A stretch of 64,000 bases of DNA from Maribellus comscasis (GTDB lineage Bacteria > Bacteroidota > Bacteroidia > Bacteroidales > Prolixibacteraceae): NCBI RefSeq assembly GCF_009762775.1, contig NZ_CP046401.1, positions 4,302,001 through 4,366,000 on the forward strand. Direction: 5' to 3'. Below are positions 1-9,241 of this stretch, one piece after another (position 1 is the stretch's first letter; each line of letters begins with the position of its first letter). The notes below the pieces were generated by a model. It did no database searches and was not told the DNA's origin. It was given only the letters and a program-made list of their open reading frames with translations. A program made the position numbers and the translations under genes.

Positions 1-131
1 CTTTCATATACAAAATGATAAATGGTGCCATATACAAAGCCTTCATTGTAGACGTATTTTGAGGGTGAATGTTGGCAGGCACCTAAAGCCAAAATCAGCA
101 GACCTGTGATAAAGAAAATTCTGGTACTCAT
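1..131 (-). CDS. ApbE-like FAD:protein FMN transferase lipoprotein, N-terminal part
   Basis: Only the first 43 codons are inside the window; the gene runs off the left edge. The start ATG (minus strand) is followed by a hydrophobic stretch and a lipobox LGAC with Cys16, so the product should be an outer- or inner-membrane lipoprotein facing the periplasm. The mature start contains NEGFVYGTIYH, which resembles the opening of Bacteroidota ApbE proteins (GxxxGTxYxI pattern). ApbE attaches FMN covalently to subunits such as NqrB, NqrC and RnfG. The identification rests on a short segment and is tentative. Confidence 0.5.
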   Translation of the reverse strand, partial: MSTRIFFITGLLILALGACQHSPSKYVYNEGFVYGTIYHFVYE

Positions 132-567
132 TTCGGTGAATTTTTATTAAGGGCGAAATTAAAAAAATGAATGAGTATGGCGGGCATATTTTTTTAAGAA
201 TCATTATTGCATGTTTAACTTTTTCGGATAAATAAGCAAGTGATGGTTTAGCTCCGTTTTATTTCATTATTGCCAAATCGGGATTGTTTATCTTTGTTGA
301 GTTTACAATTATAAAGAAGCGAAGAAATAAAATGTAAAATAATTTGCATCATTTTGTTGAATTGTGCTTATTTTATCGGATAAAGTTAATTTGACCTTTT
401 TGGATGGATTTTTATTATCTCTGGCAATTTGTGGAAAAACCTGAAAGGTCGAAACAATTTGAAGATTTAAAACAGAAATTAGCCGCTGAATTTAAAATGA
501 CTACTGTGCCTACAATTTTTAGGTAAAACAAACTATATTAACAAACACTCAATCTAATAAGTAAAAA
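132..567. other. 436-bp stretch with no convincing gene
   Basis: AT-rich DNA between the divergent ApbE-like gene and the kinase gene. It holds a 40-codon ATG-to-stop reading frame at 404-526 on the plus strand, which has aromatic and charged residues but no recognisable domain and could be a gene remnant. I see no strong hairpin, tRNA or repeat. It must contain the promoters of the flanking genes. Confidence 0.4.
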
Positions 568-1554
568 ATGAAAGAACTTCCCGTTGTAAGGTCTACGCTT
601 TCCGCAATAGAATTAGGAAAGTTTATAAAAGACCAATATCAGTTGAGCGAAGATTTTATTTGTGAATTATTTAGAACAGGGATGAATCACACTTATTTCT
701 TTTCATCCGCAGAAATGAAATATGTTGTACGCGTTTACAGTCACAATTGGAGGTCTAAACATGAAGTTAATGAAGAGTTAAAACTATTAAAGTTTCTTCA
801 GGGAAATGATTTAAGTGTTTCTTTTCCAATTCAAGACAGAAATGGAGAGTTCATTCAAGAAATACTTGCTCCGGAAGGAGTCAGATATGTAGTACTTTTT
901 TCGTTTGCCCGAGGTGACAAAATTCGATTTATGGACAAAGAGACTTGTTTCTCTATTGGTTCACAAATGGCAAAAATTCATAATATCACTTTAAATAAAG
1001 TTATTGACCGAATTTCTTATAACAGGCGATCGCTTATTGAGTTTCCATATCGGCATTTAGCACAGTTCTTTTCCGAAAAATTACCGGAAATGGAGTTTAT
1101 TAAAGATTTTGAAAAGTCTTTTCACGATTCGGATTTTGAGCATATTCAAACCGGAGTAGTACATATGGATATTTGGTATGATAATATGGCTGTTGTAAAT
1201 GAAAATGAAATTACAATTTTCGATTTTGATTTTTGCGGAAACGGATGGCAGGTTTTAGACATTGCATATTTCTGCAAACAATTATTTTTTATAGAAACAG
1301 ACAAGAAACAGTATGAATCAAAAATTCAAAGTTTTCTAAAAGGCTATCAGGAAAAAAGAGAATTATCAGAGAACGAACTTCGTTTAATACCTAAAGCTGG
1401 AGCTTCTGTTTTTATTTTTTATCTTGGAGTACAAGCACAGAGATTTGATTGGTCTAATATATTCTTGACGGAAAATTACCTTAAAATGTTTGTTGGCAGG
1501 ATAAAGTCCTGGATTGATTATTATGAAACTAAAGAAGTAAATGTAGATGTTTAA
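568..1554 (+). CDS. APH/choline-kinase-fold phosphotransferase
   Basis: The 328-residue protein has the aminoglycoside-phosphotransferase fold shared with choline kinases, homoserine kinase II and YihE/SrkA. The catalytic loop is visible as H199-M-D201-I-W-Y-D-N206, and the metal-binding Asp lies in IFDFDF at about 218-222. The N-lobe has a plausible nucleotide-binding lysine/arginine strand near residues 50-57 (KYVVRVYS). It has no signal peptide, so it is cytoplasmic. The substrate (sugar, amino alcohol, Ser/Thr protein or drug) cannot be read from the sequence. It stands alone with more than 100 bp of spacer on each side, in an accessory-looking region. The family call is secure; resistance to a drug should not be assumed. 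Confidence 0.8.
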   Translation: MKELPVVRSTLSAIELGKFIKDQYQLSEDFICELFRTGMNHTYFFSSAEMKYVVRVYSHNWRSKHEVNEELKLLKFLQGNDLSVSFPIQDRNGEFIQEILAPEGVRYVVLFSFARGDKIRFMDKETCFSIGSQMAKIHNITLNKVIDRISYNRRSLIEFPYRHLAQFFSEKLPEMEFIKDFEKSFHDSDFEHIQTGVVHMDIWYDNMAVVNENEITIFDFDFCGNGWQVLDIAYFCKQLFFIETDKKQYESKIQSFLKGYQEKRELSENELRLIPKAGASVFIFYLGVQAQRFDWSNIFLTENYLKMFVGRIKSWIDYYETKEVNVDV

Positions 1555-1722
1555 AATAAGTTACTGGTAAATCATTAATAGGGTCGTGACGCTTCTGTTT
1601 TTGTGTGGCTTGGCGGAGTTGAGACCGTATGAGTCTATAATTCAGATTGCAACTGCTTTGCTGCCTGAAGCAACCATATGAGAATAAAAAACATCATAGA
1701 AACAGGTATTAAAATGTTGGAA

Positions 1723-2199
1723 ATGAAAATCTTTAAATTTACACTAATTGTTTCCATTTTGCTAAGTGGATCGATTTCTTGCGAAACTGATACGATTCAA
1801 ATTTCCGGTGACCTACAAAAAATGGAAGCGACAAAATATTTTGACGCAGAGGTGTTTGCCGAGCCCTACTTAAAAGTTTACGGTACATGGAAATTGTTTG
1901 AGGTTTCAGGAGGTTTTGCGGGAAATGGACATGACTTAAATTTTGAGTATTTGGAGATTAAAGAATATGGAATATATGGTTTTTTGAGTAATGACACTCT
2001 TCTCGAATACGGCAAAATTTCTCCTGCGGTGCAGACAACGAATGACTTGCGGCTGAAAGTCGATTTTGAAGCCGATGAGGAATCAGATTTATTTTTTTCG
2101 GACAGCGAGAAATATGTGGAATTTAGCGGAAGTGATACTTTACATCTAAACTCTCCCTGTTGCGACCGATATAATTATCATTTAAAAAGAGTGAAATAA
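1723..2199 (+). CDS. hypothetical lipoprotein
   Basis: A small protein of about 158 residues that I do not recognise. I start at the third in-frame ATG (1723) because it gives a classic lipoprotein signal (MKIFKFTLIVSILLSGSISC, Cys20); earlier ATGs at 1678 and 1714 would add a charged extension before the hydrophobic core. The mature part is acidic and ends with a CC pair near the C-terminus. The segment with YGTWKLFEVSGG resembles lipocalin-like or META-like small periplasmic beta proteins of Bacteroidota, but this is only a resemblance of pattern. No operon partner is evident. Confidence 0.55.
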   Translation: MKIFKFTLIVSILLSGSISCETDTIQISGDLQKMEATKYFDAEVFAEPYLKVYGTWKLFEVSGGFAGNGHDLNFEYLEIKEYGIYGFLSNDTLLEYGKISPAVQTTNDLRLKVDFEADEESDLFFSDSEKYVEFSGSDTLHLNSPCCDRYNYHLKRVK

Positions 2200-2311
2200 A
2201 AATTAAAATTGTAAACCGGCATCTCCCGACAATTTGGAATGTGACATGTGGGGCTGATAGCCTGACAGATTAAATCACTGTTGTTAAATCCGGGTTTTTT
2301 TGAAAAATAAA

Positions 2312-2812
2312 ATGTTAGAACTTTCCATATATAAATCGAAGAGTAAAAATTCTTTGACTTTTGAAACCCTTATTTTAGGGAGTACAATAGTTATTTTATA
2401 CCTTCTTTTCCCTGCAATAAATCGTAATTTATTGTTCATACCGATTATGGTGTTTATTTTATACATCGCGCTTAAAAATGACAAAGATGAATCTATCGGT
2501 AAAATTTATTTAACAAACCATCAAATTAAGGTGAAAACAGAGTCGAATGATTTTCAGATTAATTTAGTTGGCCTTGATAAGTTTCAGCTAATTTACAGCG
2601 GACATCGCGGACAAATATTAAGGGGAGATATTATTGGTCCATTTAATACATTCTCAGGAATTGACAATTATCTGGCGATGGGGAAAGATAATTCTGAATT
2701 CAGATGCCGGTTCATGGTTGAGAGCTCAGAAAAAGAGGGTGAACTGTTGGAACAAATTAGAAACTGGGAGTCATTTGGGTATGACATCGGCAACATCAGG
2801 ATTAACAAATAA
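2312..2812 (+). CDS. hypothetical small membrane protein
   Basis: About 166 residues; start placed at ATG 2312 rather than the in-frame TTG at 2300. There are two hydrophobic helices near the N-terminus (about residues 20-38 and 41-57) forming a hairpin, then a soluble part with alternating hydrophobic residues (GKIYLTNHQIKVKT, DFQINLVGLDKFQLIYSG) that looks like a PH-like beta domain following a membrane hairpin. The function is unknown. It is one of three isolated plus-strand genes in this accessory-like stretch. Confidence 0.5.
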   Translation: MLELSIYKSKSKNSLTFETLILGSTIVILYLLFPAINRNLLFIPIMVFILYIALKNDKDESIGKIYLTNHQIKVKTESNDFQINLVGLDKFQLIYSGHRGQILRGDIIGPFNTFSGIDNYLAMGKDNSEFRCRFMVESSEKEGELLEQIRNWESFGYDIGNIRINK

Positions 2813-2844
2813 AAATAATCAACCGGTGCCAATTTTTTGACTTA

Positions 2845-3573
2845 TTATTCAGGAAAACCAACTCCTGTAATTTTTTTACACAGATTTAGAAATTGTTCCT
2901 GAACTTGAACATTAGTCGCTTCAGGTACATGGTATTTTTGTTTTTTGTGGTAAAAATAGCAGCCGCTTACTTTGGCCTCTTCATCGTTATTCACTGCGAG
3001 CCACACCTGTGTTTCAAATCCTTTCTGAAGGTTGCCGGGCGCACCGGGTCCCCCCATTTTAGTGGGCACCCATCCCGGGTCCACCGCGTTGGAGTATACA
3101 TCGGACCATTTGCGGGCAGTGGCCATACACAGGATTACACCGTGTAGTTTTGAATCGGAGTAACTTACACGACCACTTTCCATATTTTTAAGGCCGTAGT
3201 CTCCGCTCAGATGCATACCTGAACTGAGATACACCAAACGTTTTGGTTTTTGAATGAGACATGTAAGAATATATGGTGCGAGAGTATTTACCGCAAAAAT
3301 CAGATCACCGCTTACCTGGTACACTCCGGCATTATGAATAATTGTATCAAAACGACCCAGGACATTTACTTTTTCAGCTAACTGTTTTGTCTCTTCCATA
3401 TCTGACAAATCAGCCGTCAAAACGTTTTCCGCGCCGGGAACCTTTTTCAGCGCCTCTTCGCCGCGTTTTTGATTTCGTGCATGCAGCACCACCTGGTGCC
3501 CCTGATTAACCAACATCTTAGCCGCCATCTGTCCCAGTCCATCTGCTGAGCCGGTAATAAATATCCGTGCCAT
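2845..3573 (-). CDS. short-chain dehydrogenase/reductase
   Basis: A 242-residue classical SDR, acting in the cytosol with NAD(H) or NADP(H). The dinucleotide motif TGSADGLG is at residues 7-14, the NAG motif at 81-83, and the catalytic pair Y138-x-x-x-K142 (SYSDSK) is intact. The Arg in HARNQ at about 36-37 after beta2 favours NADPH. The C-terminal half (GWVPTKMGG, then FETQVWLA) matches retinol-dehydrogenase-like SDRs. The substrate is unknown. The gene is monocistronic and divergent from the oxidoreductase at 3753. Confidence 0.85.
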   Translation of the reverse strand: MARIFITGSADGLGQMAAKMLVNQGHQVVLHARNQKRGEEALKKVPGAENVLTADLSDMEETKQLAEKVNVLGRFDTIIHNAGVYQVSGDLIFAVNTLAPYILTCLIQKPKRLVYLSSGMHLSGDYGLKNMESGRVSYSDSKLHGVILCMATARKWSDVYSNAVDPGWVPTKMGGPGAPGNLQKGFETQVWLAVNNDEEAKVSGCYFYHKKQKYHVPEATNVQVQEQFLNLCKKITGVGFPE

Positions 3574-3752
3574 AACGTTTTTGATTTATTTCATTTTTTT
3601 ATAAACCTAAACAACGAAATCAAAGTAAGTGTTCCCTGGATTATAAAATCTAAGAAAAACTTTCAGTTGAAAGCGTCGCGTAGCTCAAAGTTCACACAAA
3701 CTTTTACAACAAAAATGCAATTTGTAACTTTAAACAAATTAAATCAGAGTAA

Positions 3753-4940
3753 ATGAATATAGCAATGTTAGGTACCGGATTAATCGGTACATTTTATACG
3801 ATGTCACTTCACGGGCTGCGCAGTCGCGACAAAGTCGTTTCGGTTTACTCACGCTCGGAAGAAAGAGGGGCGAAATTTGCCAAAGAGAATAATATTCCCA
3901 GGTGGACCACCAATTTACAGGAAGCTGTTTCAGATCCTGAAGTAGATGTAGTGGTAGTAGGTTTACCGAACGATTTGCATAAGGAAGCAATTTTCGCCGC
4001 TGCGGACGCGGGCAAAGCTGTTTTATGCACCAAACCGCTGGGCAGAAATGGGAGAGAGGCGTGGGAGATTTTACAAAAAGTAGAACAGGCGGGTGTTTTT
4101 CATGGTTATCTAGAGGATTTGGTCTATTCACCCAAACATCTGAAGGCACACGCTTCAGTAGAAAATGGTGCTATCGGGAAAGTGTTATGGGTGCGTTCAC
4201 GTGAAGCACATCCCGGTCCGCACAGCGACTGGTTCTGGAATCCGGAAAAATCGGGTGGGGGAGCCATTATCGATTTGGGATGCCATTGTATTGAAATCGG
4301 AAGGAGTTTTATCGGGAAAAATATTCGTCCTGTGGAAGTGGTTTGCTGGGCCGACACGCAGGTAAAACCTATCGCTGCTGAAGATCATGCCATTGGTTTG
4401 GTAAAATATCAGAATGGAGCCATCGGACAATTTGAGGTGAGTTGGTGTTTTCGTGGAGGAATGGAATTGAAGGATGAAGTGGCCGGTGTGGATGGCTCCA
4501 TCCGGCTGGATAATTTCCTGCGCACCGGTTTTGAAATGTTTTCTGCTCCGGGGAAAAAGGGATATGTGGCAGAAAAGGCTGAATCTGATTCGGGCTGGTT
4601 ATTTCCTGTGGGTGATGAAGTACATGAGTTGGGATATAACGACATGTTTGCCGATATGTTTAATGCTATTGAACAAGGGAAAAAACCGATCGAGGATTTT
4701 TACGACGGTTATGTTGTAAATGCGATTATGGATGCCTGCTACAAATCAGTCAAAACCAAAAAGTGGGAGCCGGTAGAAATAAAGGAGTGGCGCGGATTGG
4801 ATGAGGTGGAACCGCTTTCGGCTTTTGTTGAATACGACGAAAACCATTGGCTGGTAAAAGAGGAAATTTTGCCCGACGGACGTAAAAAGGTGATTCTGAA
4901 AGAAAAAGCGGGTGGTGAGATAATTGAGAAAGATATTTAA
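3753..4940 (+). CDS. Gfo/Idh/MocA family oxidoreductase (cytoplasmic)
   Basis: A 395-residue NAD(P)-dependent sugar oxidoreductase. The Rossmann motif GTGLIG is at residues 7-12, the KP motif (CTKPLG) near 91-96, and the second-domain signature [14 protein letters not shown] near 168-181 carries the conserved Asp and His. It has no signal peptide, unlike its neighbour at 5149-6573. Members of this family oxidise or reduce sugars, inositols and their derivatives, often making 3-keto sugars. A near-match -7 box (TAACTTTA) lies just upstream. It is transcribed away from the SDR gene and converges on the minus-strand oxidoreductase/DUF1080 pair, so it may belong to the same sugar pathway. The substrate is not predictable here. 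Confidence 0.9.
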   Translation: MNIAMLGTGLIGTFYTMSLHGLRSRDKVVSVYSRSEERGAKFAKENNIPRWTTNLQEAVSDPEVDVVVVGLPNDLHKEAIFAAADAGKAVLCTKPLGRNGREAWEILQKVEQAGVFHGYLEDLVYSPKHLKAHASVENGAIGKVLWVRSREAHPGPHSDWFWNPEKSGGGAIIDLGCHCIEIGRSFIGKNIRPVEVVCWADTQVKPIAAEDHAIGLVKYQNGAIGQFEVSWCFRGGMELKDEVAGVDGSIRLDNFLRTGFEMFSAPGKKGYVAEKAESDSGWLFPVGDEVHELGYNDMFADMFNAIEQGKKPIEDFYDGYVVNAIMDACYKSVKTKKWEPVEIKEWRGLDEVEPLSAFVEYDENHWLVKEEILPDGRKKVILKEKAGGEIIEKDI

Positions 4941-5148
4941 TTGTGGGAATTTGCAAATAGAAATTATTTTTCAACCGCAATCAACAAATCTTAAAAGCTT
5001 CCCTTTGCTCCGGGAAAGCAATGGATAAATCTTAAAAGCCGGCTTTTTCTTCCGCGCAGACAATGGCATCATGCCACCGTGTCAAACCGCATTTTTTGCG
5101 GGAGCAATATTTCCGGTTATTCTGTTTTAGGCATAAGCCGGCCTGCAC

Positions 5149-6573
5149 TTAAACGTGTTCCGGCACCACAAACGGTTCACGGTATTCGCGCGTAAGCATT
5201 GTATCTGCTTCCGGATCGTTTATAAATTTCATCGTTTCCGGGTCAAACTCCAGTGTTCTTCCCAAACGGTAAGAAATATTCCCGAGGTGAATGAGCGCAC
5301 AACTGTAAAAACCTTCTTCGATATCTGCTTTTGCCAGTTTTTGATCATTGGCCCGAATAGCATGAATAAAATTCTGGTAGTGGTTGCCCAATCCGTCACC
5401 CGACGCTCCCGTTTCTCGCTTTTGTCCTTCAAAAACCCGCCAGTTGTTTACGGTTTTGCTCATAAAACCATCTGAACCATAAAACAGATTTCCAATTTCG
5501 TTAGTATCGCTCACCATATAAGTATTGCCGGTCTCGCCTGCTTTGCTTGCCAACTCCCGGTTGGTCATCCAATGGCGCACTTCAAATTGTAAGATTTTCT
5601 TTTTATCGCCGCTACCATCAGGATTTGGAAATTCAAAAACCGTTATCTGGTCATTGGGAGTGGTTTGTGCATCGTTAAAAACAAAATGACCGCCAATTGA
5701 ACTTATTTTGGCGGGAAGTTTTACCCCCAGTCCCCAGCGGGCGATATCCATTTCGTGAACGCCCTGATTTCCCATATCTCCGTTTCCGTAAAGCCAGTTC
5801 CAGTGCCAGTTGTAGTGAAAGCGGTTTCGGTTAAAAGGTAACTCAGGTGTTGGCCCCAGCCACATATTATAATCAACTTTTGATAAATATTCTTTGGTAT
5901 AGGGTGTAACATAATTTTTACTTCCCACTGTAAAAGCAAATTGTTCGTCTTTTTTCATTGGCCCGTCAGGATAACTGCCAATTGAGTCGCGCCATTTAAA
6001 ACACAAACCTTTGGCCATATATACCTCGCCCAGTTTGCCCGAGTGGAGATAATCGGCCATTGAAATGGCACATGGATTGCTTCGTTGTTCGGCACCATCC
6101 TGAACAATTACATCATACTTCTTTGCAGCTTCTACCAGTTTTTGTCCTTCATAAATGTTATGGCAACAAGGTTTTTCAACTGAAACATGTTTCCCTGCCT
6201 GGATGGCCCAAATGGCAGCAAGCGAATGCCAGTGATTGGGCGTTACTACTGAAACAGCATCGATGTTTTTGTTTTCAAACAATTTTCGCATGTCGGAGTA
6301 AAGTTGCGGGGCCTTCAAGTCCTTATCCGTAAAATGTTTTTTTATTCGCTCGGCAAAAAGGTTTTGGTCCACATCGCAGAGCGCAGCTACTTCTACGTTT
6401 TCAAGTTTCTGGTATTCCTGAATATGATTTTGTCCCATTCCCCTGACTCCAATAACAGCCACATTTACCCTGTCGTTAGCGCCTTTCCATCGATTGCCGG
6501 TGAGGATTGTAGGTACAGTTGACACCGCCAAACTACCGGCCGCTGTTGTTTTTATAAATTTCCGTCGTTCCAT
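5149..6573 (-). CDS. Gfo/Idh/MocA oxidoreductase with Tat signal
   Basis: A 474-residue oxidoreductase with an N-terminal twin-arginine leader (MERRKFIKTTAAGSLAVSTV), so it is probably exported folded, with its bound nicotinamide cofactor, to the periplasm. The Rossmann segment is VAVIGVRGMGQNH (about 38-50), the EKP motif (VEKPCCHN) is near 135, and NQGVHEMDIARWG carries the catalytic-domain His. This is a common Bacteroidota subfamily found beside DUF1080 proteins and sugar isomerases. It lies 16 bp downstream of the DUF1080 gene on the same strand, so the two are probably co-transcribed. Together they fit oxidation of glycosides to 3-keto-glycosides followed by cleavage. Confidence 0.9.
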   Translation of the reverse strand: MERRKFIKTTAAGSLAVSTVPTILTGNRWKGANDRVNVAVIGVRGMGQNHIQEYQKLENVEVAALCDVDQNLFAERIKKHFTDKDLKAPQLYSDMRKLFENKNIDAVSVVTPNHWHSLAAIWAIQAGKHVSVEKPCCHNIYEGQKLVEAAKKYDVIVQDGAEQRSNPCAISMADYLHSGKLGEVYMAKGLCFKWRDSIGSYPDGPMKKDEQFAFTVGSKNYVTPYTKEYLSKVDYNMWLGPTPELPFNRNRFHYNWHWNWLYGNGDMGNQGVHEMDIARWGLGVKLPAKISSIGGHFVFNDAQTTPNDQITVFEFPNPDGSGDKKKILQFEVRHWMTNRELASKAGETGNTYMVSDTNEIGNLFYGSDGFMSKTVNNWRVFEGQKRETGASGDGLGNHYQNFIHAIRANDQKLAKADIEEGFYSCALIHLGNISYRLGRTLEFDPETMKFINDPEADTMLTREYREPFVVPEHV

Positions 6574-6589
6574 AAGTTGAGTTAGTAAG

Positions 6590-7324
6590 TTATAGTTTTT
6601 TTAATTTGATATTTCTGAAATAGATTTCGCTATCGTGATCCTGTAATAAAATGTGTCCTTCTGTATGCTGTCCAAAATTGGTAACATCTTTAAACTTACT
6701 GGCCGCTACTTTTTCTTCGAAGCTGCTACTGAATCGGTCGTATTCCAAAACTTTTTTACCATTTAACCAGTGTTCAACTTTCCCGTTTTTTGAAACGATC
6801 CTACTGCTGTTCCAGTCGCCCATTTTTTTTGTTTTTTTATCGGGCGATGGAGGATACAATTCATAGGCAGCGCCGGTGGTATGAAAATCGTTGGTTTTCA
6901 TTTGCCCCGATTTTATATATTCCGGGTCGTCGAGTAACTGGTACTCGATTCCATAACCATAACCACCGGTATCTCCTTCTCTTTCTGCAACAAAGTATTT
7001 GATACCTGAATTGGCTGCAGGCGAAACCATTTTCCACTGCCACGAGAGTTCAAAATCTCCAAATTTTTCTTTTGTAATGATACTTCCACCATCTTCACCT
7101 GTGCAGGTTATCGTGTTGTTTTTCACTGCCCAGCCTTTTGCCGGGAAAACATCTTTATTTACTCCCCGCCATCCGGTAAAGTCTTTTCCGTTAAAAAGGA
7201 GTTGCCATCCTTCTGCTTTTTCTTTTTGTGAAAGCTGGTTGTGCGATTGTGCGACTGAAAATTGTATGGACAAAATAGTCAATAAAACTACAGCAGCTAA
7301 TCCGGATAGTTTTTTTTGTTTCAT
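6590..7324 (-). CDS. DUF1080 protein, probable periplasmic 3-keto-glycoside hydrolase/lyase
   Basis: A 244-residue secreted protein. I start at ATG 7324 (MKQKKLSGLAAVVLL...SVAQS signal peptide); the longer open frame would run into the mscS gene. The mature part is one DUF1080 jelly-roll domain: GWQLLFNGKDFTGWRG at its start, then ELSWQWKM, NSGIKYFV, YGIEYQLLDD, and VEHWLNGKKVLEYDR near the end. DUF1080 proteins have been shown to cleave 3-keto-glycosides (3-keto-disaccharide hydrolase fold, Pfam PF06439). The partner oxidoreductase is immediately downstream and the mscS stop codon is 5 bp upstream of the start, so the three genes probably form one transcript. Confidence 0.85.
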   Translation of the reverse strand: MKQKKLSGLAAVVLLTILSIQFSVAQSHNQLSQKEKAEGWQLLFNGKDFTGWRGVNKDVFPAKGWAVKNNTITCTGEDGGSIITKEKFGDFELSWQWKMVSPAANSGIKYFVAEREGDTGGYGYGIEYQLLDDPEYIKSGQMKTNDFHTTGAAYELYPPSPDKKTKKMGDWNSSRIVSKNGKVEHWLNGKKVLEYDRFSSSFEEKVAASKFKDVTNFGQHTEGHILLQDHDSEIYFRNIKLKKL

Positions 7325-7328
7325 TTGT

Positions 7329-8228
7329 TTAATTTTTTTCTTCACCATATTTATAAAAACGGGTTGTTGGATAAGCAAATTGAATGTCATCGTGATTTTT
7401 AAATTGTAGCAGAATGTTTTGCCAGATTTCGTTTTCCGATCCTCTTCGTTTTCTTGGATTACACAGATAGCGAATCGTAAGTTGCACACCAACATCTTTT
7501 ACTCTAGTGTATACAATCGGTGTAAGATGATGGTAATAAATCATATAGTTTCTGCTTGCCTTAAATATTTCTTTTTCAGCATCTTTGCTGATATGTTCGG
7601 CATGTTCATTTATAATTTGCTGAAGAATGTTTTTCCCTTTCTCCCAGTTGCTTTCAAAAGTGAGGGTTACTTTTATTTCATTCCAGATGAATTCAAAGCC
7701 GGTGCTGTAATTGGCCTGGGCTTCCATAAACACTTTTCCGTTGGGCAAATGAATTATTCTTCCTGTACTTTGGTCGGCCTCCACCCAATTGCCAATTTCA
7801 AGAATGGTGAACTGAAAAAGCCGGATATCAATCACGTCTCCGGCATGTTCTCCAATCTGCACCCGGTCGCCAACAATAAAAGGTTTTCGAAACATGATAA
7901 AAAACCATCCCGCAAGATTGGTCAGCGGGTCTTTTAATGCAATTGCCAAACCTGCCGAAAACAGACCAAGAAAAGCTCCAAACTGGCGAAAAGCCTGTAC
8001 CCAGACACTGCCCACCAAAATAATTCCGATAAACGGAATAATCATAGAAATAGACCGCTTCCACTGGTAGCGTGTTTTTACATTTTTTGTTTGACGCCAG
8101 ACAATTCGCAGAATGATTAAACGCAAAAGCCACAAAATAAAAATAATAATAAGCGACAATATTATTTTATTAAGGCTTTCGTGGGTTAATCCGGTGGTTT
8201 CTGTTAAATAGGTGCGAATGGCATCCAT
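7329..8228 (-). CDS. MscS-family mechanosensitive channel
   Basis: A 299-residue small-conductance mechanosensitive channel of the inner membrane. Three membrane segments are visible (about 23-43, 62-82, 88-112); the last is the pore-lining helix followed by the family signature LTNLAGWFFIMFRKPFIVGDRVQIGEHAGDV. The cytoplasmic beta domain and C-terminal alpha-beta part follow (RIIHLPNGKVF motif). Its role is release of solutes on hypo-osmotic shock. The length suits the minimal MscS type. It is followed after 4 bp by the DUF1080 gene. Confidence 0.9.
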   Translation of the reverse strand: MDAIRTYLTETTGLTHESLNKIILSLIIIFILWLLRLIILRIVWRQTKNVKTRYQWKRSISMIIPFIGIILVGSVWVQAFRQFGAFLGLFSAGLAIALKDPLTNLAGWFFIMFRKPFIVGDRVQIGEHAGDVIDIRLFQFTILEIGNWVEADQSTGRIIHLPNGKVFMEAQANYSTGFEFIWNEIKVTLTFESNWEKGKNILQQIINEHAEHISKDAEKEIFKASRNYMIYYHHLTPIVYTRVKDVGVQLTIRYLCNPRKRRGSENEIWQNILLQFKNHDDIQFAYPTTRFYKYGEEKN

Positions 8229-8279
8229 TGTTTAAAACGCTTTAAAAAGTAGCAGAGGAAGTTACGAAATATTTTTATT

Positions 8280-9197
8280 TTAACCCGCTTTCACAATTTC
8301 TTTGATTGCAATTTTTACGGGAGTGGCTTTCATTTTAAAAACAGTTTCAAATTTCGAACTGTCGAAAACATAATCCCTATCGTATTGATACAACATTTCA
8401 ACAAGTTCTTTCATAACTGGATTAAACAATCCCATAACAGAAATCAGGAATTTTGAGGCTACCTGAAATTTCGGTTTTACACCGGTTTCAGAGGCAACCA
8501 TTTCTATCCACTCTTTTCCTGTATGCGGCCCGGCAGTGGGCAAATGCCAAACCTGTCCGTATGCATTTTGGGTGTTGCCGAGAAGCGCTGTTGCTTTGGC
8601 TGCATCGGGTGTGTAGGTATAATTGTGCTTGGTGTTTAAGCTACAAAACCAGATGGCTTTTTTTCCTGCTTTAAGATTTTTGAACACGGTTTCGTTTAAA
8701 GCGCCATTATTGATAGCCGGGCCGTAAAAATCGGCTGAACGTGCAATCAAAGCTTCGATATTTCCGGCAGCTACTTCGTCTAAAATCATCTGAGCGATTT
8801 GGGCCCGTACTTTTCCTTTTTTGCTCGATGGCCGGATTTCTGTTTCTTCGGTCATCGGATTTAGTGCTTCCGGGTTGTACATGTAAATATTGTCGAAAAA
8901 GACCAGTTTTGTTTTATGTTTTTTACAGGCCGAAATAACATTTTGCATCACCAGCGGCCATAATTTCTGCCATACTTTTGCTTTATAAGGTAGGCCTACT
9001 ACCAGGTAAGCAACATCTGCTCCCTGAACCGCTTTTTCAACTTCGTCGTTATTTGTCAGGTCGCAGGGAAAAAGCTCGTCGTCATCATTTATTTTTTGAG
9101 GGTTTCGGCTTACTAGACGTACTTTTTTATCGTATTTTTTTATTTCATGTGCAAGGTCAACTCCTATTGCACCTCCTGATCCTAAAATTACTTGCAT
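8280..9197 (-). CDS. NAD(P)-dependent epimerase/dehydratase-like Rossmann protein
   Basis: A 305-residue extended or atypical SDR. The N-terminal nucleotide motif is GSGGAIG (residues 6-12), followed by a basic residue after beta2 (LVSRNPQK) that favours NADPH. The central part VFFDNIYMYNP and ARSADFYGPA resembles NAD-dependent epimerases; the canonical YxxxK pair is replaced by SKKGKVRAQI, so catalysis may differ or be lost. It probably acts in the cytosol on a small carbonyl or nucleotide-sugar-like substrate, not identifiable here. It lies 51 bp upstream of mscS on the same strand. Confidence 0.75.
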   Translation of the reverse strand: MQVILGSGGAIGVDLAHEIKKYDKKVRLVSRNPQKINDDDELFPCDLTNNDEVEKAVQGADVAYLVVGLPYKAKVWQKLWPLVMQNVISACKKHKTKLVFFDNIYMYNPEALNPMTEETEIRPSSKKGKVRAQIAQMILDEVAAGNIEALIARSADFYGPAINNGALNETVFKNLKAGKKAIWFCSLNTKHNYTYTPDAAKATALLGNTQNAYGQVWHLPTAGPHTGKEWIEMVASETGVKPKFQVASKFLISVMGLFNPVMKELVEMLYQYDRDYVFDSSKFETVFKMKATPVKIAIKEIVKAG

Positions 9198-9241
9198 TGC
9201 TTAATTATTAAATTATAGTTTTTATTTTTTTGATTCTGTTT

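Noticed and set aside
568..1554. Aminoglycoside-resistance gene
   Set aside because: The APH fold is shared with many metabolic and protein kinases; no residues here point to a drug substrate.
568..2812. Integron gene-cassette array
   Set aside because: Single same-strand genes with spacers suggested it, but I could not find paired RYYYAAC/GTTRRRY core sites, and no integrase is present.
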